Assembly (NCBI GenBank): GCA_903859375.1 | Contig: CAIOMK010000007.1 | Location: forward strand, 1-35,638 | DNA: 35,638 bases | Direction: 5' to 3' | Source: Candidatus Moraniibacteriota bacterium | GTDB lineage: Bacteria; Patescibacteriota; Minisyncoccia; Moranbacterales; UBA1568 | Shown here: positions 35,125 through 35,638 of the stretch, piece by piece | Position numbering within the stretch: the stretch's first letter is position 1 | Layout: each line of letters begins with the position of its first letter | Made by a program: the position numbers and the translations under genes | The notes under the pieces: model-generated | Seen by the model: the letters and a program-made list of their open reading frames with translations, nothing else | Databases searched by the model: none | Told to the model about the DNA's origin: nothing

Positions 35125-35424
35125 TTACAACTTACAACTTACAACTCGATCAGATAATATTTTTAATCCATTTTTTTCTATTAACCAATGCAAAAAATCA
35201 ATCATCGCATCCGAAATTTCTCCTTCAAACAACATATCGACCTCATTTTTTTGGCCAACTTGATCATTTTTATATCTTTCGCATATTTCACTAAAACTTA
35301 GTCGCTCAATAACGACCTGAATCTCGGACAACAACTGTTTGATTGGCAAATGACAAGTCATCTGATCAAGTTGATCAAATAATATCTGAGTAGTAGTCTT
35401 TTTGACGTTACTTACGTTGTTCAT
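35125..35424 (-). CDS. Hypothetical protein (possible divergent ATP synthase delta-like subunit)
   Basis: ORF track 35125..35436; ATG at 35424 overlaps the upstream stop, suggesting translational coupling. Family assignment is a guess from context. Confidence 0.45.
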   Translation of the reverse strand: MNNVSNVKKTTTQILFDQLDQMTCHLPIKQLLSEIQVVIERLSFSEICERYKNDQVGQKNEVDMLFEGEISDAMIDFLHWLIEKNGLKILSDRVVSCKL

Positions 35425-35638
35425 TGATATAATCATCCATTAACTTTTCAATTATTTGCTGATGATCATCAAGATTAAGCGTTCGACCTGTAAACTGTTG
35501 CATAACCCAACGAATTGTTTCAGCCGATTGGCTTAAGGCTTGCTCGGATGTAGCAGTTGCCTCATTTTTTCCAGCAGCAATAATACGTTGCGCATTAATT
35601 CTGGCTTCCAGCACTATCTTGGATGCTTCTTGATGAGA
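35408..35638 (-). CDS. Partial CDS, C-terminal part of a helical protein (possible ATP synthase b-like subunit)
   Basis: Frame open to the window edge: SHQEASKIVLEARINAQRIIAAGKNEATATSEQALSQSAETIRWVMQQF...; Ala-rich helical pattern. Confidence 0.5.
   Translation of the reverse strand, partial: SHQEASKIVLEARINAQRIIAAGKNEATATSEQALSQSAETIRWVMQQFTGRTLNLDDHQQIIEKLMDDYINEQRK

Noticed and set aside
1-35638. Alternative genetic code (UGA recoding as in some CPR lineages)
   Set aside because: Conserved genes read to full length with the standard code and several end naturally at TGA.
1-35638. Transposons, integrases, prophage or rRNA
   Set aside because: No transposase, integrase, phage structural gene or rRNA sequence recognised in the window.

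Overview
35.6 kb chromosomal window, probably from a Candidate Phyla Radiation (Patescibacteria/Parcubacteria-like) bacterium; this taxon is inferred from gene content and style, not proven. The left ~7 kb is a complete type V-A CRISPR-Cas locus. It has a 12-repeat array running off the left edge, a leader, cas2, cas1, cas4 and a 1313-aa cas12a, all read on the minus strand. The rest is mostly minus-strand housekeeping genes: ftsQ-like, holB, glycosyltransferases, mreB, murA, a CAP-domain protein, trxB, murD, a D-aminoacylase-like gene, gap, fba, tpiA, galT, parB, parA, folD, uppP, a DEDDh exonuclease, leuS and atpC. A tRNA-Leu(CAA) lies on the plus strand and there are several hypothetical genes. 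The most interesting points are: (1) a Cas12a with intact RuvC motifs that seems to lack the canonical pre-crRNA-processing His and the two canonical PAM-contact Lys residues; (2) two related spacers in the array; (3) a 10-nt G tract between a perfect TTGACA -35 and a TACTAT -10 upstream of an unknown gene, resembling a phase-variable promoter; (4) low-complexity in-frame insertions in leuS and a glycosyltransferase, with similar simple repeats in intergenic DNA, including inverted repeats flanking parA; (5) a start-codon-proximal stem-loop upstream of leuS. Residue comparisons with reference Cas12a proteins were made from memory, without an aligner.
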